A stretch of DNA of 64,000 bases from MGBC114844 sp910585855 (GTDB taxonomy: Bacteria > Bacillota > Clostridia > Lachnospirales > Lachnospiraceae). Positions within the stretch are counted from its first letter, which is position 1. Every line of letters begins with the position of its first letter. This document shows positions 7,986 through 18,000 of the stretch, in pieces. The stretch is taken from the NCBI GenBank assembly GCA_965646165.1, contig CBFFYP010000002.1, forward strand, positions 1-64,000, in the 5' to 3' direction. The notes under the pieces are model-generated. The model was not told the DNA's origin, did no database searches, and was given only the letters and a program-made list of their open reading frames with translations. Made by a program: the position numbers and the translations under genes.

Positions 7986-8345
7986 ATGAGAATGAGCATG
8001 AAGAAAACATCTGAAAGGGGAAATCCAAACGGGAAAAAACCCCGGAAGAAACGCTGGTCGAAAGATGACACGGAATTATTTCTGCTGTCACTGCCTACTC
8101 TGGTATGGTATCTGTTATTTTCTTACCTGCCGATGTTTGGTATTTTAATCGTTTTTAAAAATTACAAGTTAGCACCCGGCGGACATAGTTTCCTCTATAA
8201 TTTGCTGCATAGCGAATGGGCAGGATTGAAGAACTTTACTTATTTTTTTACTTCTAATTCGTTTTTTATGCTGCTGAGGAATACGATTCTTTATAATCTT
8301 GCATTTATTGTAATCAGTGCCAGTGTTGCAGTTGGGGGGCATTGA
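7986..8345 (+). CDS. ABC sugar permease LplB-like, N-terminal part (frameshifted)
   Basis: N-terminal 119 codons of an LplB-type (CUT1) sugar permease. It contains the basic leader, the first membrane helix (LFLLSLPTLVWYLLFSYLPM) and the NTILYNLAFIVISASVAVG helix, then stops at TGA 8343. The rest of the same protein continues in another frame from 8342. The break is at a run of six G (8334-8339): one added G, or two lost, would restore a full permease of about 330 residues. This may be a true frameshift, a slippage-prone phase-variable tract or a base-call error. AAGGAGG at 7976-7982 better fits the ATG at 7992 than the one at 7986. Confidence 0.8.
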   Translation: MRMSMKKTSERGNPNGKKPRKKRWSKDDTELFLLSLPTLVWYLLFSYLPMFGILIVFKNYKLAPGGHSFLYNLLHSEWAGLKNFTYFFTSNSFFMLLRNTILYNLAFIVISASVAVGGH

Positions 8346-8974
8346 TGTTGAGCAGTATGAGAAATAAAAGAGGATCGAAAGTCTATCAGACTATGATGTT
8401 TTTGCCTTACTTTATGTCTTGGGTTGTTGTCAGCTATTTTGTCTATGCGCTGTTAGCACCGGAGCGGGGATATTTTAACGGGATGCTTGCTTTTTTGGGA
8501 AAAGAACCGGTGATGTGGTATCAGGAGAAGAAGTATTGGCCGTTTATCATTATTTTCCTGAATACTTGGAAAGGGATGGGATATGGTATGGTGCTTTATC
8601 TGGCAAGTATTACTGGGATTGATCCATCGCTTTATGAGGCTGCTGTTATGGATGGTGCGACAAAGGCACAACAGGTTCGGCATATTACACTTCCGTCTAT
8701 TAAACCAGTGTTTGTTATGATGTTGATTTTAGACTGCGGGAAGATCTTTAATTCCGATTTTGGATTGTTCTATCAGGTAACAAAGGGGATTCCACAGTCA
8801 CTGTATACAACAGTATCTACATTTGATACATATATATTTAATGCGATTCAATCGGGAGCACCGATTGGACAAACTGCAGCTCCTAACTTTTTTCAAGCAG
8901 TCTGCAGTTGTGCAACGATTTTATTTGCTAACTGGGTTGTAAGCAAAGTGGATAATGATAACCGAATTATTTAA
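8342..8974 (+). CDS. ABC sugar permease LplB-like, C-terminal part (frameshifted)
   Basis: C-terminal 210 residues of the permease begun at 7986. It starts in ALMLSSMRNKRGSKVYQTMM, which in intact relatives follows directly on VAVG. It carries the EAA loop that contacts the ATPase (EAAVMDGATKAQQVRHITLP) and the last membrane helices. There is no ribosome binding site of its own, so it is not an independent gene. The transporter is of the class that uses a shared MsmX-type ATPase encoded elsewhere, since no ATPase gene occurs in the locus. Confidence 0.82.
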   Translation: MMLSSMRNKRGSKVYQTMMFLPYFMSWVVVSYFVYALLAPERGYFNGMLAFLGKEPVMWYQEKKYWPFIIIFLNTWKGMGYGMVLYLASITGIDPSLYEAAVMDGATKAQQVRHITLPSIKPVFVMMLILDCGKIFNSDFGLFYQVTKGIPQSLYTTVSTFDTYIFNAIQSGAPIGQTAAPNFFQAVCSCATILFANWVVSKVDNDNRII

Positions 8975-8989
8975 CAGGGGGTGTATCCA

Positions 8990-9907
8990 GTGAAAAAAGA
9001 AAAGATTAGCAACGGAACAAAAAATCAGATTAAGATGTCAACAAATATTGTTTTTAATATTATATTTTTGATTTTGGCAATACTTTGTGTCCTTCCTTTG
9101 TTTTTTGTGTTTTCTATCTCCATTTCCAGTGAAACTTCACTTCAGACAAATGGATATCAGATTATTCCAAAGGAAGTTTCTGCTGCTGCCTATCAGTTTT
9201 TGTGGAATGAACGTTATACTATTTTACATGCGGCGTTTATGTCGATTTTAGTAACCGTGTTAGGAACAATAATAGCGGTTGCACTGAATACTTCTATGGG
9301 ATATGTAATTTCAAGAAGAAATTTTAAGTTAAAAAAGCTGTATACATGGCTGGTATTTATTCCTATGGTATTTAATGGAGGTATGTTTTCAAGTTATATT
9401 GTAACCAATAATATTTTAAAGTTAAGCAATACCATATGGGCATTGATTCTGCCTTTGGCATGTTCTTCTTTTAGCGTAACGATATGCCGGACATTCTTTC
9501 GGACAACTGTGCCAGATTCGATTATTGAATCTGCTAAAATTGACGGAGCGGGACAGTTTCGGATTTGGTTTCAGATTGTACTGCCGATTTCAAAACCGGT
9601 TATGGCAACGATTGGAATGTTTGCCGCATTTGGATATTGGAATGACTGGTTTCAGGCTTCTCTGTATATTCAGGATCAAAATTTGCAGACTCTGCAGTCT
9701 TTGCTGAATAATATACAGAAAAATATAGAATATATTGCAAATAATCCATATGGCGGACTTTCCTTACAACAGTATAAATTGTCTATGCCTACAGAGAGTG
9801 TGCGGATGGCGATTGCTATTGTAATTATTGTACCGATTGCATGTACTTATCCGTTTTTCCAGAAATTCTTTATCTCTGGGCTGACAATCGGATCGGTAAA
9901 AGAATAA
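8990..9907 (+). CDS. ABC sugar permease, YtcP/AraQ-like
   Basis: Second integral-membrane subunit of a CUT1 carbohydrate importer, about 305 residues with six predicted helices, the first at IIFLILAILCVLPLFFVFSI. The EAA loop is ESAKIDGAGQFRIWFQIVLP. Start chosen as GTG 8990, 8 nt after CAGGGGG; an upstream in-frame GTG at 8981 overlaps that ribosome binding site. It follows the frameshifted permease by 15 bp and precedes the binding protein by 25 bp, the usual order for oligosaccharide importers of this class. Confidence 0.92.
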   Translation: MKKEKISNGTKNQIKMSTNIVFNIIFLILAILCVLPLFFVFSISISSETSLQTNGYQIIPKEVSAAAYQFLWNERYTILHAAFMSILVTVLGTIIAVALNTSMGYVISRRNFKLKKLYTWLVFIPMVFNGGMFSSYIVTNNILKLSNTIWALILPLACSSFSVTICRTFFRTTVPDSIIESAKIDGAGQFRIWFQIVLPISKPVMATIGMFAAFGYWNDWFQASLYIQDQNLQTLQSLLNNIQKNIEYIANNPYGGLSLQQYKLSMPTESVRMAIAIVIIVPIACTYPFFQKFFISGLTIGSVKE

Positions 9908-9932
9908 AGGTGAGTTGAGAAAGGAGCGCATT

Positions 9933-11408
9933 ATGAAATTAAAAAAGTTATTAGCAGCGGGGCTGGCAGCAGTTCTGATATTGGGGACTTTAGCGGGCTG
10001 CGGAAATAGTTCCAATAATAATCAAAATTCTTCTGGAGGAAGCAAAAATCAAGTTCAGGATTCAGGAAAACAAGAGATTGTAAATTTAAAGTGGATCACA
10101 ATCGGAAACGGGATGCCAAGCAACTATGACTCTTGGATTGCAAATGTAAATAGCTATATCGGTGAGAAAATAGGAGTAAATTTGGAAATGGTGGTTATTC
10201 CATGGGGGGATTGGGATAAGCGGAGAAATATTATTATTAATACAAATGAGCCTTATGATATTATTTTTGGAACAGGCAACAACTATATTGCCGATATCAA
10301 TTTGGGTGCATACTGTGATATTACAGATATGCTGGATACCTATATGCCGGGACTGAAAGCATTGATGCCGGAGAAATATTGGACTGGTGTAAAAGTAAAA
10401 GATCGAATCTATGGTGTGCCTACTTATAAAGACAGCTCTATCTCAAACTATGCGGTATGGGATAAGAAGATTGTAGATGACTATAATATCAATATGGCAG
10501 ATTATGTAGAACTGGAGTCTTTAACAGGTTTATTTGAGCAGCTAAAGGCAGATAAAAACGATTATCCAGTTTATATAAAGAATGACGGCGTATATTATAT
10601 TTTTGATGTTTATGATCAAATCGGAGGCGGAACGCAGATTTTGGGTGTTCGGTATGACGATGTGGATGCCAGAGTATGTTTTACTTTAGAAGAACCAGAT
10701 ATCTATTCTGCATTAGAAACATTCCATGAGTGGAATAAAAAAGGAATTATTAATCCAGATGCGGTGACATTAACAGAGGCACGTATTTATAATATGTGGA
10801 GAGTAGCACAGGGCTGGGAATCAGCAGGTGTAACTTCTTGGGGACCTCAGATGGGTATGGAGGTTGCAGTACAGAAGGTAGGCGATACGATTCTTTCTAA
10901 CGAAACGGTTCGGGGATCTTTAAATATGGTTTCTACCAACAGTAAATATCCAGAAAAATGCCTGCAGCTTTTGGATCTAGTCAATACTGATACCAAACTT
11001 CGGGATATGTTCTATTATGGAGAAGAAGGGGTTAATTTTGAATATAATCCAGACGGAAAAGTGCATAAAATTAACCAAGATTGGGCAATGGCAGGCTATA
11101 CACAGGGAACATTTTTTACTATAACTCAGGTTGAAACAGATCAATTTAATCAGTGGGAAGAGATAAAGGCTTTAAACGAGCAGGCAGTATCTTCCGTTAT
11201 GTTAGGTTTTACTTTTGATACAACAAGCGTATCGGATCAACTGGCAAACTGCCGTGAGATTTGGATGCGTTACCGCAGTGAAGTTATGACAGGAATACAA
11301 GATCCGGCTGTTGCCGTACCGCAGATTAAGGAAGAATTGATGCGTGCCGGCTGGCAAGATGTAATGGAAGAAGCACAGAAACAGGTTGATGAATTTATGG
11401 CAAAGTAA
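9933..11408 (+). CDS. Extracellular solute-binding lipoprotein (sugar ABC importer)
   Basis: A 491-residue lipoprotein. The signal peptide MKLKKLLAAGLAAVLILG ends in a lipobox LAGC, so Cys23 is the lipidated residue. A Ser/Asn/Gly-rich linker follows, then a large type 1 binding-protein fold with many aromatic residues. The family (LplA/YtcQ-like) binds oligosaccharides for CUT1 importers. Start ATG 9933 has AAGGAG 6 nt upstream. In this locus it most likely captures the high-mannose oligosaccharide freed by the GH85 enzyme. That ligand is inferred from context. Confidence 0.92.
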   Translation: MKLKKLLAAGLAAVLILGTLAGCGNSSNNNQNSSGGSKNQVQDSGKQEIVNLKWITIGNGMPSNYDSWIANVNSYIGEKIGVNLEMVVIPWGDWDKRRNIIINTNEPYDIIFGTGNNYIADINLGAYCDITDMLDTYMPGLKALMPEKYWTGVKVKDRIYGVPTYKDSSISNYAVWDKKIVDDYNINMADYVELESLTGLFEQLKADKNDYPVYIKNDGVYYIFDVYDQIGGGTQILGVRYDDVDARVCFTLEEPDIYSALETFHEWNKKGIINPDAVTLTEARIYNMWRVAQGWESAGVTSWGPQMGMEVAVQKVGDTILSNETVRGSLNMVSTNSKYPEKCLQLLDLVNTDTKLRDMFYYGEEGVNFEYNPDGKVHKINQDWAMAGYTQGTFFTITQVETDQFNQWEEIKALNEQAVSSVMLGFTFDTTSVSDQLANCREIWMRYRSEVMTGIQDPAVAVPQIKEELMRAGWQDVMEEAQKQVDEFMAK

Positions 11409-11432
11409 AAATAACAGAATGGGTGGAAGAGA

Positions 11433-12413
11433 ATGACAAAAATAATAGGAAAAAGTTTGCCTAATATACCATGGCAAGAGCCGGAATGTATGGAAAAATT
11501 ACCAGTATGGCGTTATCGTGCCAATCCGATTATAGAACGATTTGCAACGAAACGTTCCAATAGTATTTTCAACAGTGCAGTAGTTCCGTTTCAGGATGGA
11601 TTTGCCGGGGTGTTCCGATGTGACAGCAGATCGATTAGTATGGATATATTTACCGGATTTAGTAAAGATGGGATTCACTGGGAAATTTCGGATGATCCGA
11701 TTGTATTTCAGGGAGCAGATCCAGAGGTGGCAAAGCGGGATTTCCGCTATGATCCAAGAGTTTGTTTTTTAGAGGATCGTTTTTATATCACTTGGTGCAA
11801 CGGATATCATGAGTATCCTACAATCGGAGTGGGATATACATTTGATTTTCAGACTTTTTATCAGCTGGAAAATGCTTTTCTGCCGTTTAATCGAAATGGA
11901 GTGCTGTTTCCTAGAAAGATTAACGGAAAATATTATATGCTAAGCCGTCCTAGCGACAATGGACATACTCCTTTTGGAGATATATTCTTAAGTGAAAGTT
12001 TGGATATGAAGTATTGGGGATGTCATCGCTATGTAATGGGAGCAATTAAAGGCGATACATCGGCTTGGCAGTGTACAAAAATCGGAGCAGGAAGTGTCCC
12101 GATTGAAACAGAAGACGGGTGGATTTTGATCTATCATGGAGTAATCAATACTTGTAACGGATTTGTATATCGGATGGGATGTGCTTTGCTGGATTTGGAA
12201 GAACCTTGGAAAGTAAAGAAACGGACAAAAGATTATATTTTAGGACCGCATGAATTGTATGAGTGTGTCGGAGATGTGCCTAATGTGGTATTTCCTTGTG
12301 CTGCATTGAGCGATGCAGAAACTGGCAGAATCGCTATATATTATGGATGTGCAGATACCGTAACCGGGTTGGCTTTTACTACAGTGGATCGCTTAATAGA
12401 ATATATGGTATAA
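11433..12413 (+). CDS. GH130 beta-mannoside phosphorylase
   Basis: A 326-residue GH130 protein, five-bladed beta-propeller family. GH130 enzymes phosphorolyse beta-mannosides to mannose-1-phosphate. Seen are RYRANPII (27-34), FRCDSRS (61-67), RYDPRV (105-110) with Asp107 as the likely proton donor, and GAGSVPIETEDGWILIYHGV. There is no signal peptide, so it works in the cytoplasm. Beside GH38 and GH85 genes the likely substrate is Man-beta-1,4-GlcNAc from the N-glycan core, giving mannose-1-phosphate and GlcNAc. Subfamily and linkage are inferred from context. The gene starts 24 bp after the binding-protein stop, with GGTGGAAGAG upstream. Confidence 0.88.
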   Translation: MTKIIGKSLPNIPWQEPECMEKLPVWRYRANPIIERFATKRSNSIFNSAVVPFQDGFAGVFRCDSRSISMDIFTGFSKDGIHWEISDDPIVFQGADPEVAKRDFRYDPRVCFLEDRFYITWCNGYHEYPTIGVGYTFDFQTFYQLENAFLPFNRNGVLFPRKINGKYYMLSRPSDNGHTPFGDIFLSESLDMKYWGCHRYVMGAIKGDTSAWQCTKIGAGSVPIETEDGWILIYHGVINTCNGFVYRMGCALLDLEEPWKVKKRTKDYILGPHELYECVGDVPNVVFPCAALSDAETGRIAIYYGCADTVTGLAFTTVDRLIEYMV

Positions 12414-12444
12414 TTATAATTCAGGATATGGTTGCGTGCAGGAC

Positions 12445-12584
12445 GCCGGTATCTTGGGGGGAGTCCTCACTGGGGCCGTTTGCACTAAGGCTTCCTCGCA
12501 GCGGACACATAAGGTGCTAAAATACAGCACCTAAGTGCCGGCGGGAAGCAATACCCCTATGAGGACTCCCCCCAAGATACCGGC
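12445..12584 (+). repeat. R-family hairpin element (R4)
   Basis: Full-length copy preceded by GGACGCC (12441-12447) and followed by GGCTGTGTG. Arms 12445-12469 and 12560-12584 are a perfect 25-bp inverted repeat rich in G (GCCGGTATCTTGGGGGGAGT...). The inner hairpin is AGGTGCT/AGCACCT, where R3 and R8 have AGACGCT/AGCGTCT. The core stem is GCTTCCTCGC/GCGGGAAGC, where others have CATTTCC/GGAAATG. These are compensatory changes. The 327-bp gap between GH130 and the next gene holds little else. Confidence 0.9.
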
Positions 12585-12740
12585 TGTGTGTAGATACCGA
12601 ATCGTTTATTATTGTTTACTGCTAAATTTTGGATGTGCCTTTTTAAATAGATTGTTGTTTTTAGATGCCGACGTTCGGGTTAGGATACATTTTAAGCAGA
12701 TGCTAGGATTTGTTATTTAAGAATAGGAAGGGGGATAGGG

Positions 12741-14918
12741 ATGCAGTTGGTGGGAAAGAAGGATGGGAAGCCTTATATTAATGTGATGTTTGGGAATTTT
12801 TATAGTCCGGCTTATGATGATGAAGAGTTTGTTGATAGGACGATGCAGTTGATAAAAGAGCTTGGGTTTCACAGTGTGATGTTTGATACAAAGGCTTGGG
12901 AGGATTTTAGGGAGCGTTATGAAACCGAGGCTTTTAGTCAATATGTAAAGATGCAGGAGTATATGGGGTGTTCGGTTGTATCGCATGGGCTGGCTTATAA
13001 TTTTTTGCTGCTTTATCTGAATGGAGATAATCTTTATCCTCATATTCGGTTTAGTCCTCCTATCTATGGAGAGGAAACGGTACTTTTGGATGGCAGATCG
13101 GGAAAGTGGTATAAGTACTGGTCTGAGGCAGCTAAAATATCTATGAAGGAGCATGTGGAGCGGATTATGGCTTCTTATGGATGGGGGTGTGAACGCTGTC
13201 TTGTATGGGAGAACGGATCGGAGAGGGAAGTGATTCCGGTATGCAGTATGTGGGATCCGGTAGTAGCACCTAGTTTTGACAGGGACGGACAGATGCGGTA
13301 TCTTCAGTATTTGGAGAAAGAGTATGGAAAGGATGTGGAAAGGCTTAATCGGCGGTATGGTATAGCAGCGGGCAGTTTTTTGGAATTGAAGCCGGAGGAA
13401 TATTGGTATTCTTTAAGATATAGAGAAGACGGGTGTTTTTCAGAGGAGGATGTAAGGAAGAGAAGTCCTCGGTTTTGGATTTGGGTTGACAATATGCGCT
13501 GGAAAATGCAGGAACTGGCGCTGTATTTTCAGGATATGTCAAAAAGGCTGAAAGAGAAGAACCCGGAACTGTTCTTGTGTCCGAATCTGACGCAGTGGGG
13601 ATATTTTTTAAATATTTTTGGAAGAGAACAGATGGATTTGGACAATGATTTCAGTGATCTGTGGGATACGGCTATGCGAGGAATCGATATCTATGATTTG
13701 GCTTCTTATGTGGATAGCTGTCATTTTATTACTGTTCCTGTTACACCGGATGGGTATCCTGATGCTTATGTGGTATCCTGTCAGCATAGTATGATGCGGG
13801 TAATGAATGTAGGAAAGCCTATGGTGGGAGGAATTTATTGGGGAAGGTTTCTCTATCAGGATATTTATGCTTTTTTGACGCCTGCCGAGATAATCGGAAC
13901 AATGGCAGCCTGCGGAATGGATGGTTATAGCTGTTATGGTATCAATGGGCTGGATGACGGCGGTGTGCTGAATCGAATGGAGGAGGATTTTTTGGAGTCG
14001 CTTACTCTTGGAAATCAATGGTTTGGCGAGGTGTTTTCTAAGAGAGGCGGGGTTAGAAAAAAAGAGATTGCTCTGTTGTTTCCTTCAGAGATGGCACATT
14101 TTGAACCTTTTGAGGTTGGAAATAATAAGATTCGGCGGCTGGATCTGCTTGGATGGTATAGACTTTGCTGTGATTTGGGGTATCAGGTGGATGTGATCAG
14201 TTATCATGAAGTGGAAAAGGGTGTGCTTTCAGATTATCAGGTTCTGATTGCTGCTGCCAATGACTGCTATTTTGTGACGGAACATAAGAGGGCAGAAGTT
14301 AGGGTACGGGAATGGGTCAGAGAGGGCGGTGTATTTTTGCATGGGCCTATGGATATGGTAGCGGAGACTTGTTTTGGTATTTTGGGAGAGGAGTGTGAAA
14401 AAACGCCTTATTCCTATGAAGTTGTAATGATTCCTCAGGGAGAGAGATTTTGCAGGTATATGGATGGGAAGAGGGTAGCGGAGTATATTGAGGGGAAGGG
14501 ATGCTGCGTGGCGGAGTATAGCGGGGATTTGCTCAGAGAGAAGATGGGAGAGGAAAGAGCCGTTTTGGGGCGGGTTTATTCGTTTGGTGTACAGATTGGA
14601 GCTTCTTATGCGGCTAAGAATATTCCTCATGTACCTTATAATTGTGGAAATCAGGAGATGTATCCTTTTGTGCTTGCAAAGACAAGACTGGTTCAGGATA
14701 TATTGGAAAGCTGTAAAAGACCGATTAGCGGGATTGCTGAAAAAGGGATTGAAACAGGAGTATTTGAAAACGGAATGATTATCGTAAATCATCGTTCTAC
14801 CCCTTATCTGCTAAAAAAGAGATATAGAGTGGAGCAATATCAGTATCGAAATGTATGTCGGCAGGACGGATATGGGGTATTGGCGGGACATTCGGCAGTC
14901 TGGGTTAGTGAGTTGTAA
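12741..14918 (+). CDS. GH42-like glycoside hydrolase of unknown specificity
   Basis: A 725-residue cytoplasmic protein (no signal peptide). The N-terminal 440 residues look like a clan-A TIM barrel of the GH42 type, with YLEKEYGKDVERLNRRYG (about 195-212) resembling the GH42 helix that recurs in beta-galactosidases. Residues 450-600 resemble the GH42 trimerisation (glutamine-amidotransferase-like) domain: KEIALLFPSEMAHFEP, SYHEVEKGVLSDYQVLIAA and REWVREGGVFLHGP. It is too divergent for me to assign a substrate. Sitting between GH130 and GH38, it may remove a sugar from N-glycan fragments. Start ATG has GGAAGGGGG upstream. Confidence 0.65.
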   Translation: MQLVGKKDGKPYINVMFGNFYSPAYDDEEFVDRTMQLIKELGFHSVMFDTKAWEDFRERYETEAFSQYVKMQEYMGCSVVSHGLAYNFLLLYLNGDNLYPHIRFSPPIYGEETVLLDGRSGKWYKYWSEAAKISMKEHVERIMASYGWGCERCLVWENGSEREVIPVCSMWDPVVAPSFDRDGQMRYLQYLEKEYGKDVERLNRRYGIAAGSFLELKPEEYWYSLRYREDGCFSEEDVRKRSPRFWIWVDNMRWKMQELALYFQDMSKRLKEKNPELFLCPNLTQWGYFLNIFGREQMDLDNDFSDLWDTAMRGIDIYDLASYVDSCHFITVPVTPDGYPDAYVVSCQHSMMRVMNVGKPMVGGIYWGRFLYQDIYAFLTPAEIIGTMAACGMDGYSCYGINGLDDGGVLNRMEEDFLESLTLGNQWFGEVFSKRGGVRKKEIALLFPSEMAHFEPFEVGNNKIRRLDLLGWYRLCCDLGYQVDVISYHEVEKGVLSDYQVLIAAANDCYFVTEHKRAEVRVREWVREGGVFLHGPMDMVAETCFGILGEECEKTPYSYEVVMIPQGERFCRYMDGKRVAEYIEGKGCCVAEYSGDLLREKMGEERAVLGRVYSFGVQIGASYAAKNIPHVPYNCGNQEMYPFVLAKTRLVQDILESCKRPISGIAEKGIETGVFENGMIIVNHRSTPYLLKKRYRVEQYQYRNVCRQDGYGVLAGHSAVWVSEL

Positions 14919-14938
14919 AATCATTTAATATGGGGGAC

Positions 14939-14998
14939 GCCGAAAGACAAAGGGAGTGCTATTTCGGGTTCGGAGCAGATTTTCCTTTTGATTTTAGC
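14939..14998. repeat. R-family element, short copy with GGACGC at both ends (R5)
   Basis: GGACGC (14935-14940) opens the copy and GCGTCC (14997-15002) closes it. The left arm (GCCGAAAGACAAAGGGAGTG) resembles R3, while the right arm read in reverse (GCTAAAATCAAAAGGAAAAT) resembles R1. Pairing between them is imperfect and the core is missing. It looks like a collapsed or recombined copy. It occupies the gap between the GH42-like and GH38 genes. Confidence 0.55.
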
Positions 14999-15063
14999 GT
15001 CCTCTTCGTTAAAAAGTAAAATATTAAAAATGCTCTTTTTGGAGGGCGGATAAGGAGGCAGAG

Positions 15064-18000
15064 ATGTATTTTTTGGATAAGAGAGTTCGGGTTATTTGTG
15101 ATGAGTTGAAACGGTTAAGGGTAAAACAGCGGTTTGTTGTGTCGAATTGGGAGTATAAGGAGGGAAATTTTATACGTCCAAAAGAGGCAGAGGAAGAGGG
15201 AACAGATTGGAAGGCGTTTGACAGCCAGACTATGCATTGGTATGGAAAAGATCGGCATTATTGGTTTCGGACAACCTATCAAGTGCCAAAGGAACTGGAT
15301 GGTGTTAGGATGTGGCTTCATGTCTGTACACAGATTGACGAGTGGGATGATGCCAAGAATCCGCAGTTTCTTTTATTTGTAAATGGAGAAGTAGTTCAGG
15401 GGATCGATATGAATCACAGAGATGTGCTTTTGCGTTCTCAGGCAGAGGCAGGGGAAGAGTTGGCGTTAGATCTTCAGGCGTACACAGGAACACTGCATAA
15501 GGAATTTCATTTGATTGTGGAGATTCAGGAAATTGATGAAAAGATTGAACGGCTTTATTATGATTTGTGGACACCGCTTGCTGCTTTTTCGAGAATGGAA
15601 GAGGATGACAGAAATCGTAAGGAGATACAGGAGATTTTAAATACTGCCGTTAATTTTTTGGATTTAAGAACTCCTTATTCGGAAGAGTTTTATCGAACGG
15701 TTTCTGAGGCTACGGATTATCTTGCACAGGCTCTTTATACAGAGAAGGCAGGGTATCGGGATGTGATTGCTACTTGTATCGGGCATACGCATATTGATGT
15801 GGCATGGTGGTGGACAGTGGCACAGACTAGAGAGAAGGTCTGCCGAAGCTTTGCAACGGTATTGAAGCTGATGGAAGAATATCCGAATTATAAGTTTATG
15901 TCTAGTCAGCCGCAGCTTTATGTATTTTTAAAGGAACGCTATCCAGAGCTTTATCAGAAGATAAAGGAAAGGATTCAGGAGAAACGCTGGGAGCCGGAAG
16001 GCGGCATGTGGGTTGAGGCAGACTGCAATTTGACTTCCGGGGAGTCTTTGGTTCGGCAGTTTATGTATGGAAAGCGGTTTTTCCAAGAGGAATTTGGAGT
16101 GGATAATCGGATCTTATGGCTGCCGGATGTATTTGGGTATTCGGGAGCGCTTCCGCAGATTATGAAAAAGTGCGGAATTGATTATTTTATGACAACGAAG
16201 CTGGCGTGGAATCAGTTTAATAAAATCCCTTATGATACGATGATGTGGCGGGGGATTGACGGGACAGAGGTATTGACACATTTAATTACCACGTTGGGAG
16301 TAAATCAGCCGATTAAAGATTATTTTACTACTTATAATGGGATGCTTCATCCTGATGCGATTATGGGCGGCTGGATGCGTTATCAGAATAAAGATATCAA
16401 TAATGATATTTTGGTATCTTATGGATATGGAGACGGAGGCGGCGGTCCTACCAGAGAGATGATAGAAACTTCGATTCGTATGGAAAAGGGAGTAAAGGGG
16501 ATTCCTTTGGTACGTCAGGAGTTTGCGGGAACTTATTTTGATGAGTTAAAGGAACGGGTAGCAGGAAATAAACGGCTTCCAGTATGGGAGGGTGAACTTT
16601 ATTTTGAATATCACAGAGGAACTTTAACTTCTATGGCACGTAATAAGCGTTCGAACCGAAAGTCAGAATTGGGACTGATGGATTTGGAATATTTCTCTGT
16701 ATTGGCGTCAGAAGAATTGGCATATCCAAGTGAAGAGTTAGAGGGGTTGTGGAAGACAGTATTGTTAAATCAATTTCATGATATACTGCCAGGTTCTTCG
16801 ATTCATGAGGTCTATGAAGTGACCAAAGAGGAATACCTTTATGTGTCGGAGCGGATAAAAGCTTTGATAGAAGAGCGAAAGAGAGCTGTTGCCGGTACAG
16901 GAGAGGCGGTTACTATCTTTAATACTACCGGAAAAGAGCGAAGTGATATAGTGAATTTGGGCGATTTTGATGGAGAGGCACTGGCGGATGAAGAGGAGAA
17001 CTGTTACCCTGTGCAGAAGACGGCAGAGGGAAGTGTGGCATTTGTAAAAGGTCTGCCTGCCAAAGGGTATCAGTCTTTTTGCAGAGCAGAGAAGACGGAT
17101 GCAGAGAATCCATTTACTTTGGTACAGCCGTATCAGTTGGAAACACCGTTCTTTTCCGTTCAGCTAGATGCTCAGGGAATGATTACCAGCATCTATGACA
17201 AAGAGGCAAATCGAGAAGTGATTCAAAAGGGAGAGCGGGCAAATCTGCTTCGGATGTATGAAGATAAACCGATTTATTTTGATAATTGGGATATTGATAT
17301 CTATTATACAGAAAAATTCTGGGATCTGGATACGGCAGAAGATATGGAATGGATTGAAATTGGACCAGTGCGTGCTGTGCTGAAAGTGATTCGGAAAGCT
17401 TCTCGTTCTACAGTCTGTCAAAAAATAATATTTTATGCGGACAGCCGAAGAATTGATTTTGTGACAGATGTGGATTGGAAGGAACATCAGACTTTATTAA
17501 AGGTACATTTTCCAGTGGCAGTACATACAGATGAGGCAACTTTTGATATTCAGTTTGGAAATCTTACCAGAAAGACACATCAAAATACTAGCTGGGATGT
17601 AGCAAGATTTGAAAGCTGCGGGCAGAAGTGGATGGATCTTTCTGAAGGACACTATGGGGTTTCTCTGTTAAATGACTGTAAATATGGACATTCGGTAAAG
17701 GATTCCAATATTGCTTTGACGCTGATTAAATCGGGAATTGAACCAAATCCGACTGCCGATCAGGAAAAGCATCAGTTTACCTATGCTATTTATCCTCATA
17801 TGGAGGGATGGCGTACAGCAGGAACGGTAGAAGAGGCTTATAAGCTGAATCAGCCATTGCTTGCAGCATTAAATACAAAAAAGAATCAAAAGTATTCTCT
17901 GGTATCTGCAGCACACAGCAATATTATTATTGAAACAATCAAACAGGCAGAGGATAAAAACGGAATTATTATTCGGATGTATGAATCTGAAAATGCTTAT

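Noticed and set aside
12717..13154. Minus-strand frame of 145 codons opposite the GH42-like gene
   Set aside because: Lies wholly antisense to a well-supported gene, with low-complexity composition and no ribosome binding site.
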